Positions 20,041-27,218 of a stretch of DNA of 29,246 bases are shown here, in pieces. Both the position numbers and the translations under genes were made by a program. Source of the stretch: a virus. Within the stretch, counting starts at the first letter, position 1, and each line of letters opens with the position of its first letter. The stretch covers positions 1 through 29,246 of the IMG/VR virus record IMGVR_UViG_3300009620_000033; one strand, 5' to 3'. Below the pieces are notes generated by a model. The model was not told the DNA's origin. It saw only the letters and a list, made by a program, of their open reading frames with translations, and ran no database searches.

Positions 20041-20421
20041 CTATAGGATGTAGGCAGCGCCTACCGAGTAAGTGATTGAGCCAGCGTCAGCCACAGCGAC
20101 GTTGAGCCGCCACACGACCGGGAGGACATCGGTTGCCACGGAGTTGGCTGCTGCCGTGAGTCCGGGGTAAATCTTCAACGTCGTGGTACCCACAGCGTTG
20201 ACGGCTGCGCTTACGAGTAGGTCGTAATACTTCCCGCTCGTGCTGTCCTTACCTTGCGCGGTGAACGTGAGCGATGCGGTGGCGGGGTCCACGGTCACGT
20301 CGATGGTGATGACCACCCCGCGCGCTACGTGGTTGAACTGGTCCGCGCCGGTTACGAGTGCGGTACGCGCCGCGCTAGCAAGTAGCGTGACTTCCTTGTT
20401 TACGATTGGTGCTCCGGCCAT
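20041..20421 (-). CDS. Probable capsid decoration / small virion protein
   Basis: 126 residues from ATG 20421, with GGGAGG 5 nt upstream. It is a compact, Ala/Val/Thr-rich beta-protein (HVARGVVITIDVTVDPATAS, LTFTAQGKDSTSGKYYDLL, TTTLKIYPGLTAAANSVA, WRLNVAVADAGSITYSVGA). This pattern recurs in small phage virion proteins encoded near the capsid genes, and a head-decoration role is the most economical guess. It lies between the sugar cassette and the connector. It could also be a target of the neighbouring glycosyltransferases. Confidence 0.5.
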   Translation of the reverse strand: MAGAPIVNKEVTLLASAARTALVTGADQFNHVARGVVITIDVTVDPATASLTFTAQGKDSTSGKYYDLLVSAAVNAVGTTTLKIYPGLTAAANSVATDVLPVVWRLNVAVADAGSITYSVGAAYIL

Positions 20422-20496
20422 TACAGCCTCCCTTTACGTGGTGCCGGTACCGGCGTTCTTGGCGCGCGCCGGTAAGGCTGGAACGATGATTGATGC

Positions 20497-20757
20497 TTAG
20501 CGGTACTCGTTAGGCTTGCTAACTGCCGCTGTCTCATAGACCTTGCCGCGTTTATCAACAACACAACAAGCGTGTCCGATACCACAGTCACAACCTCCAC
20601 GACTGTTCACGCAAGCGGGACAAGTCGGGTCCGCACTTATCGGGCGTGCCGCTGTCAAACGGCGTGTCAAACGTCTCACCGCCGCGCCAACCCCCGCCCC
20701 ACTTCCGCTTGTAGTGCGCGGCGTTCTGGGGATATGTACGTGTGTTTTCTGCCTCAA
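20497..20757 (-). CDS. Doubtful Cys-rich ORF overlapping the GT2 gene
   Basis: The last 45 codons, mostly in the gap between the GT2 stop (20588) and the 20421 start, encode a Cys-rich pattern: CPAC, CDC, then HACC within about 20 residues, ending in a polar tail. The first half overlaps the GT2 gene and looks like frame noise, so the real start may be a later GTG (20610), giving 37 residues. There is no ribosome binding site. It is either a small metal-binding peptide or chance. Confidence 0.3.
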   Translation of the reverse strand: MRQKTHVHIPRTPRTTSGSGAGVGAAVRRLTRRLTAARPISADPTCPACVNSRGGCDCGIGHACCVVDKRGKVYETAAVSKPNEYR

Positions 20758-21283
20758 GTGCAGACCCCTTCCAAGAAAGGCCGGAGCCGTGCATAGACCC
20801 GGTGCGAAAGTGATTGTAGTGCGGGACTCCAGCGACGTTACAGCGATGCTCGTAATCGCAGTCCTCTAGGTAGATAGGGTGGAATGACGGGTCGTACCAA
20901 CCGACTTGCTCTACGCACTCGGCGGTGAGACCCATTAAGCGCCAGTCACCCGCGATGCCTACCCACCGCGGGTTTCCCTTTTCCATCTCCTCTACCAAGT
21001 AGCGGATGTCTCCGGGTGATAGTTCTGTGTCCGCGTTTGCAATCAAGACGTAGGGGTCCGTCAGTAGGGCGGACCGCATAATCTCGTTCCACGACGCGGC
21101 CACTCCGAGATTGGCGTATGGCTGTGTGACCCACGCATCGTCTGGGAGATAATCGAAGTCGATTGCCCCTTCGCTGTTGTCCACGATGAGCAACCGCGCC
21201 TCACCATCCACGGACCGGACGAGCCGTTCTAGTGGCTCTTCCGGTCGGAGCACCGGGATTCCCAGTAGCGGCCTATCCTCCAT
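20588..21283 (-). CDS. GT2-family glycosyltransferase
   Basis: 231 residues; the ATG overlaps the epimerase stop by 11 nt. It has a GT-A fold pattern: LLIVDNSEG near residue 32, ANLGVAASWNEIMRSAL, the DxD-like IANADTEL (81-88, Asp85 for metal/sugar nucleotide), and YLEDCDYEHR (139-147), which has the usual ED base motif of rhamnosyl/Gal-type GT2 enzymes. The last ~50 residues are basic and Gly-rich. It should transfer a sugar from an NDP-sugar to a protein or glycan. It forms the end of a three-gene sugar cassette with the epimerase and the GT4 gene. Confidence 0.85.
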   Translation of the reverse strand: MEDRPLLGIPVLRPEEPLERLVRSVDGEARLLIVDNSEGAIDFDYLPDDAWVTQPYANLGVAASWNEIMRSALLTDPYVLIANADTELSPGDIRYLVEEMEKGNPRWVGIAGDWRLMGLTAECVEQVGWYDPSFHPIYLEDCDYEHRCNVAGVPHYNHFRTGSMHGSGLSWKGSALEAENTRTYPQNAAHYKRKWGGGWRGGETFDTPFDSGTPDKCGPDLSRLREQSWRL

Positions 21284-22193
21284 CCCGCAGATACCACGCG
21301 ATGGTGTCGGTGATGATGGCGGCCCGGTCCCGCTTCGGGTGCCACGACAACTCAGAGTAGGCGTGCGCCGTCGAAGGCACCTTATCCGGGGCCTCGCGAA
21401 AGGCGGGGCCGTGAAGGTCTACGGGGTCCACGAGGTCAACCGTTTCGGGACCACCGGCAATGGCCCGGATAACCTCGTGCGCTAGGTCACCGATAGTGCA
21501 AGCGTTATCGGCGTTGCCCAAATTGTAGATGGCGCCGTTACGACCTTTGAGCCCAGTAGCGTAGATTCCGTCTGCGATGTCTTGAACGTGTGTAAACGCA
21601 CGGATTTGCGAGCCGTCGCCATAAACCGTGAGTGGCTCGCCCGCTAGGGCCGCTTCGATAAAGCGGGGCAGCACGAATCCGCCAACCAACGACTGCCGGG
21701 GACCAGCCACGTTGAACGGTCGGACGATGCGGAGTTGACGCAGCGAGTTTCGAAGCATCATCTCGCCAGCCAGCTTGCCCACGGCGTACTCCGCCCGGGC
21801 GCTTGCGTCGGAGCCAATCACTAGGCTGGCTTCCTCTTGGACCGGCTGGGGCTGCTCCCCATAGACCTCCGACGTGGAGACGTAGACCACGGGGCACGTG
21901 AACGCTTGCAGCCACGTAGCCATAGAGACAATATCGGGGACAATCCGACCGGCTTGGCTCAAGACTCCGACCGGCCCGACCGGGCCAGCGAGATGGAACA
22001 CCACGCCGAACCGCGCCGACTGGTCGCCCGTCTTGACTCCTTGCACGCGCTTCTGGATGTGCTTGACTCCGGCGGGGAACGGCTCTACCGGCTCTGCCGG
22101 GTCGATCACGACGACCGTGTGGCCGTCCGCTGCCAACGTGTCCACGAGGTGGGAGCCGATAAACCCGGCCCCGCCCGTCACTAGTGCTTTCAT
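21273..22193 (-). CDS. NAD-dependent sugar epimerase/dehydratase (SDR)
   Basis: 306 residues from ATG 22193, with AGGGCGG upstream. A Rossmann SDR enzyme: GGAGFIG at residues 7-13 for NAD binding, FHLAGPVGP, YVSTSEVYGE with the catalytic Ser/Thr (105-107), and Tyr135-x3-Lys139 (YAVGK). Later segments (IVRPFNVAGPRQSLVGGFVLPRF, VYGDGSQIRAFTHVQDIADG) are the standard sugar-nucleotide-binding parts of UDP-glucose epimerases and dehydratases. It would make or alter the nucleotide sugar used by the flanking glycosyltransferases. The exact substrate cannot be determined. Confidence 0.9.
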   Translation of the reverse strand: MKALVTGGAGFIGSHLVDTLAADGHTVVVIDPAEPVEPFPAGVKHIQKRVQGVKTGDQSARFGVVFHLAGPVGPVGVLSQAGRIVPDIVSMATWLQAFTCPVVYVSTSEVYGEQPQPVQEEASLVIGSDASARAEYAVGKLAGEMMLRNSLRQLRIVRPFNVAGPRQSLVGGFVLPRFIEAALAGEPLTVYGDGSQIRAFTHVQDIADGIYATGLKGRNGAIYNLGNADNACTIGDLAHEVIRAIAGGPETVDLVDPVDLHGPAFREAPDKVPSTAHAYSELSWHPKRDRAAIITDTIAWYLRDGG

Positions 22194-22195
22194 TG

Positions 22196-23503
22196 CTACC
22201 GCCCTTGCTGGTTTCCGCGCTTCTGTGAGCGCTTGCGCTTTTTGCTCTTGGGCCGGACAGCGCGGTTGATCGGCTGTCCGTCCGGGGCCACTAGGCCGGG
22301 ACTCGCGGGGACTGCCAGACCCGACTTAGCCGCCTTCCCTCTGGTGCTGGCCTCTCGCATCTTGTCGAGCAAGGGGAGCCACTTATCTTCGAATACCGTG
22401 TCGGCGTCGTACAAGTCTCCGCGCTCTCTGGCGATCGCGCTCCGCTCAACGGCGGCAGCAGTGCTACGTTCGGCGTACGACTCGCTAAGCGCTGCGATGA
22501 TCGAGGGGACGTAGGGCGTAGCAAGGAACGAGCCTTGGCCGTAGTCATACTGTAGCTGGAACTCTACGCGCCAGCCGGTATCGCCCACAATCTCTGGCTG
22601 GGCCGAAAAGTCGGTGACGATGGCGGGGGTCCCGCATCTCATCGCCTCGACTACCGGGATGCCGAACCCCTCACCGGCTGACGCGGCTAGCAGCACGTCC
22701 ATCGCGCTGTATAGCTCGGCCAAGTCCTCTTCCGTGGTCAGACCCACGCGGTACGAGAGCGGGTCCACCGACCGGATGCGATTGGGGTCCATATCCAAGA
22801 TGTTGATTAGGCTGGGAAGGTCTACCCCGCCGGGGCGCTGTAGGTCCGTGTGCAAGTAGATATAAACGTCGTCGTGCTCGTGCATCAGAGCGGAGACGGC
22901 TTGTAGGTTTTCGCCCCACGCCTTGCGCGGGGGGAACTTGCCGATGTTGGCCGCGTTTATGCCGATAAGGAAGGCGTCATCCGGTACTTGCATTCGCTGC
23001 CGCACGTCGGACTCCGTGGGCCGGAAGTGCGCTTCGATAGCGTGGGGAATGTACGTTGACTTGATTCCCGCCTCAGACATCGCTCGCTGTCCGAACTCGG
23101 ACATCGCGATGGCGGGGCGTGGCCCCGCTTGCTCTGTGCCGCGCAACCAGTCCACCACTTCGGGGCCAACCGGATAGTGGTCCACCGGGACCCAAGACAT
23201 CGTGGGGAAGCCACGAAACTGGTTCTTGTTCATTGGCCACACGTCGTACAACGTGAACACAAAGTCCGGCTTGATCTCTGCCGCTTGGGCGTCCACCGTC
23301 TCGGTGCTGTATTGGCTCACGCCTTGGGGCCATACGGTGATGCCGCTGTAGTCAGTGATGCCACAACCGGCTTGTTGCCCGCCGTAGTTGCTCAAAACGT
23401 GCACCTCGTGACCCGCTGCCAATAGGCGCTTGGTTACTTGCTTGGTCTGTCCGCCGTAGCCCGTAGGGGCCACGGGGTGGTTGCTATACCACGCTAGTCT
23501 CAT
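22196..23503 (-). CDS. GT4-family glycosyltransferase
   Basis: 435 residues from ATG 23503, with GAGAGGG 5 nt upstream. A GT-B fold: an N-terminal half with the Gly-rich PTGYGGQTKQ loop (residues 13-22), and a C-terminal half with the retaining-GT4 motif E-x7-E (EGFGIPVVE, Glu278-Glu286) followed by CGTPAIVTDFSAQPEIV. The C-terminal 40 residues are basic and low-complexity (KSKKRKRSQKRG), possibly for binding an acidic partner. It is the first gene of the sugar cassette and is placed directly after the capsid gene and a set of hairpins. Virion glycosylation or host surface modification are the likely roles. Confidence 0.88.
   Translation of the reverse strand: MRLAWYSNHPVAPTGYGGQTKQVTKRLLAAGHEVHVLSNYGGQQAGCGITDYSGITVWPQGVSQYSTETVDAQAAEIKPDFVFTLYDVWPMNKNQFRGFPTMSWVPVDHYPVGPEVVDWLRGTEQAGPRPAIAMSEFGQRAMSEAGIKSTYIPHAIEAHFRPTESDVRQRMQVPDDAFLIGINAANIGKFPPRKAWGENLQAVSALMHEHDDVYIYLHTDLQRPGGVDLPSLINILDMDPNRIRSVDPLSYRVGLTTEEDLAELYSAMDVLLAASAGEGFGIPVVEAMRCGTPAIVTDFSAQPEIVGDTGWRVEFQLQYDYGQGSFLATPYVPSIIAALSESYAERSTAAAVERSAIARERGDLYDADTVFEDKWLPLLDKMREASTRGKAAKSGLAVPASPGLVAPDGQPINRAVRPKSKKRKRSQKRGNQQGR
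22456..22467 (-). repeat. Intragenic copy of the dispersed motif
   Basis: Reads CAGCAGTGCTAC inside the GT4 gene. It is listed to document that some copies lie in coding sequence, where the motif is less likely to act as a junction signal. Confidence 0.3.
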
Positions 23504-23613
23504 ATCCGCCCTCTCTCTACTTAGGGTCCGCCCGGGTCCGGCCAGTCCAGTGGGGGACCGGAAGGAATTGTTGGGAGCCGGGACACGGGGGCGGGCCGTG
23601 CCCCGGCCAGAGA

Positions 23614-23639
23614 CAGCCCCCGACCGAAGCCGGGGGCTG
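23614..23639 (-). terminator. Strong hairpin downstream of the capsid gene
   Basis: CAGCCCCCG and CGGGGGCTG arms enclose a CTTCGG-type loop. It lies 36 nt past the capsid stop codon and is followed on the minus strand by TCTCTGG, a weak U-tract. It would reduce readthrough from the highly expressed capsid gene into the sugar cassette. Confidence 0.65.
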
Positions 23640-23646
23640 GGTTTAA

Positions 23647-23678
23647 TCAGCCGCCAAGCTGACTAGTCCGAAGACTAG
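23647..23678 (-). promoter_or_regulatory. Tandem hairpins at the capsid stop codon
   Basis: Two adjacent stem-loops: CTAGTC-TTCG-GACTAG on the coding strand (23663-23678), a UUCG tetraloop that includes the stop codon, and TCAGC-TTGGCG-GCTGA (23647-23662). With the stronger stem at 23614 they form three consecutive hairpins that probably stabilise the capsid mRNA 3' end. The rest of the gap to 23503 is GC-rich without a gene. Confidence 0.55.
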
Positions 23679-24901
23679 GTGTCGGCGCTGATCATATAGT
23701 GGACTGCCGCTGTGTCCACGAGGTCGCCGTCCACTTCAAGAATGGTGCGGATAGCAACTTGGTCGTCTTGGAACTTGAAGTCCACTGACGTATCGACGCG
23801 CAGCGGTAGACGCCGCACGTAGTAGGCGGAGAAGTCTCCGAAGGCAAGCGACTTGCTAATGCTGGCGGGGGCTGCCATCGCGGGGTTCTCCCACAGAGGG
23901 CGTGCCAGAAGCGAGCCACCCGGCGCGGTATCGGCGATGCCGTTACCAAGCGGGTTGTACATAAAGTTGCCGTTACTGTCCTTGATCTTCCTAATCTTTG
24001 TCATCGAGTCGGTGGCGACTTGCCACGAGGCGACGCCCGGAAGCCGGTAACCGGCAGCCGGTGACATAAAGAGGTCGATAAGGTCAGAGGGACCGAAAAA
24101 CGTGTCCGTGGACTGGTCCGCGGCGGTGCCGCTCGCAGTTCCACCGTTGGTCGCCGCCGTGATGAAGCCGTTAGGCTTATCAGAGCCGTCGCCCGTGGTG
24201 AAGTGCGCGCCAGCGTCGATACCAATCTCGCGCGCTGCACCGCTCGCGATGATCTTAGCAAGGCCGATGACGTTGGACCGAGCAAGCTCCGTGCTCACAA
24301 ACGTGATGCTCGGGTACTTGTACGTGTACAGCGTGACGCTGGAGATTGTGGGGTCTGCGGCAACGATGCCCGTGTTTTCCGCCGTCACTGTGCCGCCATA
24401 GGCTTGGTCGGCTGTCTTACGGGGGATGACAAGGGGGACGTTATCGTCCGTCTCAAGGACGGTAGCAACGTTAATGACCGGGTTGACGGTTCGCTCGTAA
24501 TCCACGAACAAGTCTGCAAACTCGGTCGGGACGGCGGAGCCGCCATCGGGGGTGTTGCCGAGAGCACGAGACTCAAAGCGCGCACCCGGAACGTCGCCCG
24601 TGACGATAGCGCGGAGCGTGTCGTACTGGCTGACGGGGCCGGCCTTCTCGATGGCCGCAACCTTGGGGGCGATGCGCGTAGCAATCGAGTCCTCAAGGTT
24701 CACGCCAGCGATGCGCTCGGTGTGCCGCGTCTCTTCGGCGTTGAGGGCGTCAAGGTCCGCTTCGATACGGTCCATCTGCTCTCGCTCCTCAGAAGTAAGG
24801 TCGCGGTTTTCAGCGGCCACCTCATCGGTCAGAGACGTGTAGGCTACCCACGCGGAGCCCTTACGCTCACGGATTGAGCGGGTGTAGTTGTCAAGCTCCA
24901 T
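23675..24901 (-). CDS. Major capsid protein (HK97 fold)
   Basis: 408 residues from ATG 24901, with GGGAGG upstream; an upstream TTG in frame lies before that site. The N-terminal ~105 residues form a charged coiled-coil delta/scaffold domain (SEEREQMDRIEADLDALNAEE), probably removed by the prohead protease near ALGNTPDGGSAVPTE. The rest is the HK97 core: VPTEFADLFVDYERTVNPVI, VPLVIPRKTADQA, a long spine helix region with GAAREIGIDAGAHFTTGDG, and a final LRVDTSVDFKFQDDQVAIRTILEVDG. It is the product most likely to be glycosylated by the adjacent cassette. Confidence 0.95.
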   Translation of the reverse strand: MELDNYTRSIRERKGSAWVAYTSLTDEVAAENRDLTSEEREQMDRIEADLDALNAEETRHTERIAGVNLEDSIATRIAPKVAAIEKAGPVSQYDTLRAIVTGDVPGARFESRALGNTPDGGSAVPTEFADLFVDYERTVNPVINVATVLETDDNVPLVIPRKTADQAYGGTVTAENTGIVAADPTISSVTLYTYKYPSITFVSTELARSNVIGLAKIIASGAAREIGIDAGAHFTTGDGSDKPNGFITAATNGGTASGTAADQSTDTFFGPSDLIDLFMSPAAGYRLPGVASWQVATDSMTKIRKIKDSNGNFMYNPLGNGIADTAPGGSLLARPLWENPAMAAPASISKSLAFGDFSAYYVRRLPLRVDTSVDFKFQDDQVAIRTILEVDGDLVDTAAVHYMISADT

Positions 24902-24941
24902 TCTGGAACCTCCCAATTACAAGGGTTGGTTTGTTGTACGG

Positions 24942-24953
24942 CAACACTGCCAC
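24942..24953 (-). repeat. Near-copy of the dispersed motif upstream of the capsid gene
   Basis: Reads CAACACTGCCAC, one base off the consensus. It lies about 40 nt before the capsid ATG, a distance close to that seen before the connector gene (38 nt) and the tail-hub gene (43 nt). Confidence 0.4.
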
Positions 24954-24998
24954 TTAGGCAGCGTCGTCAGAGGGGAGCGGTGGCGCTGTCGGGCGCAT

Positions 24999-25010
24999 CC
25001 GTTTAAACGG
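24999..25010. repeat. 12-bp perfect palindrome at the protease stop codon
   Basis: CCGTTTAAACGG includes the TAA stop of the protease gene (25003-25005). The core GTTTAAAC occurs only once more in the window (near 5389), also at a gene junction. The palindrome may be chance or a weak protein-binding site. Confidence 0.3.
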
Positions 25011-25743
25011 GCGACCCAGTTGACTCCGACTCATAGCCCAAGCGGTGGGCAAGTGCAGCCCTTCGGGCTAGCATCTCCACCGTCTGCGGGTTCACATAGG
25101 GGGTTGGTACGCAAGCGTTGATAGCTCGCTGTAGTAGGTCGTGCTGCTCACCCGTCAGTTCCGGGCTATCAGCGGTAAGGGCCGCGAGCGCAGAACGCAT
25201 CACGGTGTCCTCCACTTGCACGGCATCGGCCAGCGCTCGGACTCCCACGCTCGTCTGCGGATAGGCGGGCCAGCTAGAGACAGTGGAGATCTCGAAAAGT
25301 TTGACTTCTGACACATCGCGGATCTGGCCGTCATCCCCCTCACTCCACGTGGCCGCGTCGGGGTTGCCGAGCGAAAAGCCGACGGACATCCCTTCCACGT
25401 CGCCGCGCTCGATGGCATCCACCACGGGCCGTCCCCACTCGTTGTCGGGGGGAACGATGCGATGCGCTAGCCCGTGGTCATCGGCGCTGAGTTCAAGCGT
25501 GCCCTTGCGGGTGGATCCGATAACAACGTCGGAGTTGTGGTTGTGGAACGCCTTAATGCTGTCGCCGCGCTCGCTCAGCGTGCGGTCAAACGACGTAGCT
25601 GCAAACCGCTCGCGAAAACCGCCCAAGTCGTCGGACAGCACGCCGAACACGGCGCTGTATCCGTAGATGGTCGGGAGGTTATGCCCCGCCTCGCTGCGGA
25701 GTTCTGGCGTCTCCGGAGAGAAACGTACTTCTCGTGTGCTCAT
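25003..25743 (-). CDS. HK97 prohead protease (peptidase S78)
   Basis: 246 residues from ATG 25743, with AGGAG 4 nt upstream. A serine protease of the S78 family: the N-terminal strand IYGYSAVFGVLSDDLGGFRERF, AFHNHNSDVVIGS with the catalytic His (His69), and VEGMSVGF with the catalytic Ser (Ser120). The C-terminal part is a helical, Ala/Leu-rich extension (SALAALTADSPELTGEQHDLLQ). It cleaves the delta domain of the capsid protein encoded next to it during prohead maturation. The normal position between portal and capsid genes supports this. Confidence 0.93.
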   Translation of the reverse strand: MSTREVRFSPETPELRSEAGHNLPTIYGYSAVFGVLSDDLGGFRERFAATSFDRTLSERGDSIKAFHNHNSDVVIGSTRKGTLELSADDHGLAHRIVPPDNEWGRPVVDAIERGDVEGMSVGFSLGNPDAATWSEGDDGQIRDVSEVKLFEISTVSSWPAYPQTSVGVRALADAVQVEDTVMRSALAALTADSPELTGEQHDLLQRAINACVPTPYVNPQTVEMLARRAALAHRLGYESESTGSPV

Positions 25744-25817
25744 AGTGCTCCTAAGTCGTCTTGAGTAGAAGTGCTGGGGGCCGCTGCCCGTGGTTTTTGG
25801 GTCGGGTCCGTCTCGTC

Positions 25818-27206
25818 CTAGGACGGGACGCCCTCGCTAGCGGTGTCCTCTGGGTCGTCGTCTTCGATAAGGTACTGCGTGGTCGGGTTGAGACCGAGAT
25901 GGTCGATACCCGAGATTCCGACGTGGGCCGCTGAGCCCACCGGATCGAACCCGGCGCGGATGAGCTTGGACATATCTTCCAACGCGGGGTCACTCGTCCG
26001 GTTATTGGGGGTGTCGAGATAACCGCCCTCACCATCCGGGGCCGGTGTCCGGTCCTCCGAAGCGCGCCACTCATCGCGGGTGATCACGCGGTTCTGGATC
26101 TCGATGGCGCGGATTTGTGCCCGCGTTTTACTGTCGCCGCGTAGGAGCGCGTCAACGTTGAACTTGACGAAAGTGTCGGCGCCGGGGATAAAGCGTGAGT
26201 AGACCGTCTCTAGCCGATTGAGCACCGGAACAAGAGCGTGCTTCACGTACTCGATAGACCGCTGCTCGGAGTTGCTTCCGAGGCTGCTGCCCGCCTCACT
26301 GGCGAGTAGGTGGGGCGGGATGTGGTAGAATCGGCAAGCCTCTTCAAGAACGTGCACCCAGAGCGGGGCTAGCTCGGCCTCACCCGGCTTGATGGTCCCC
26401 TCGTGGATGGTCGCGCCACCCGTGAGGACGCCCGTCACCCAAGACTTCTTGTTGCCCTTGTGCTTGAATTCGAACTGTCGCCGGATGCCCGCGATCTCCT
26501 CGCTGCTGGGTTTTCGACCCTCACGCGGGAGGAGGATGATGCCGCCCGTGGTGGCACCATTCTGGAAAAAGTTGCCAGCCCATCGACGGGCTGCTAGTTC
26601 TAGGCCGGTGAACTCTCGGGCTTGCTCCACCATATCCAGCCCGCGAAGGTCGCCGGGTAGGCTGATCCAAGGGACGTGGGCGATGCTGCTGCCGTCCACT
26701 GGGGCCCCCTCGATCGGGATGTAAACGGGGTAACCATCGGCACCGCGTTCGACTTCGATGCCCTTTGGCGGCAGCACGTTGATAGCTCGGGGCACGGTCG
26801 TATTGGGCAGCCCCTCCAAAAACAAGTTGCCGTTGCTAAGTAGCGAGACGACAGCCTCCGAGAGGTGGGCTTCTGACGTAGACCACGGTCCGCCGTTTGG
26901 GCGGTCCATCCACGCTGGGGAGTCAATCATCTCCCGCGCTTTGCCCGCCTTGCGAAAGGCGTGCCACGGTAGTGATGAGATGTCATCGGCCAGAAGCCGG
27001 ATGCACGCGCCCATAGCGGCCCGCATAGCGGACTGCACTGTCACTTCCTCCCCCGCATCGGGGGTCGTGCCGGGGAACTGGTTTGTGGCGAAACCGAAGT
27101 CCGATGCGTCCACGGCCCGAACCTCACCCGTGGTAGTGTCGAACCCCCACCGGGCGTTACTGTCTTTCGAAGCCACATAGTCTCGGGCTCTGTCTAGTAG
27201 ACCCAT
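25818..27206 (-). CDS. Portal protein (HK97 family)
   Basis: 462 residues from ATG 27206, with GGAGG just upstream, overlapping the terminase end region. Typical sequence: VQSAMRAAMGACIRLLADDISSLPWHAFRK, NGNLFLEGLP, the AREFTGLELAARRWAGNFFQNGATTGGII segment, and CRFYHIPPHLLASEAGSSLGSNSEQRS followed by IEYVKHALVPVLNRLETVYSRF. The C-terminal part is acidic. It forms the dodecameric channel for packaging and docks the terminase. Confidence 0.95.
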   Translation of the reverse strand: MGLLDRARDYVASKDSNARWGFDTTTGEVRAVDASDFGFATNQFPGTTPDAGEEVTVQSAMRAAMGACIRLLADDISSLPWHAFRKAGKAREMIDSPAWMDRPNGGPWSTSEAHLSEAVVSLLSNGNLFLEGLPNTTVPRAINVLPPKGIEVERGADGYPVYIPIEGAPVDGSSIAHVPWISLPGDLRGLDMVEQAREFTGLELAARRWAGNFFQNGATTGGIILLPREGRKPSSEEIAGIRRQFEFKHKGNKKSWVTGVLTGGATIHEGTIKPGEAELAPLWVHVLEEACRFYHIPPHLLASEAGSSLGSNSEQRSIEYVKHALVPVLNRLETVYSRFIPGADTFVKFNVDALLRGDSKTRAQIRAIEIQNRVITRDEWRASEDRTPAPDGEGGYLDTPNNRTSDPALEDMSKLIRAGFDPVGSAAHVGISGIDHLGLNPTTQYLIEDDDPEDTASEGVPS

Positions 27207-27218
27207 CTGGCCTCCGGG

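Noticed and set aside
19247-20500. Other plus-strand ORFs near the lone plus-strand gene
   Set aside because: Only 19808-20008 has a promoter and lies outside a minus-strand gene; the others are shadows of the connector and decoration genes.
24203-24877. Plus-strand ORF of 224 codons opposite the capsid gene
   Set aside because: It is an antisense shadow of the capsid gene; it has no plausible promoter or protein features.
25001-25008. GTTTAAAC octamer as a repeated regulatory site
   Set aside because: Only two copies (near 5389 and 25001). Both fall at gene ends, but with different surroundings and no further copies, so chance is the likely explanation beyond the palindrome noted above.
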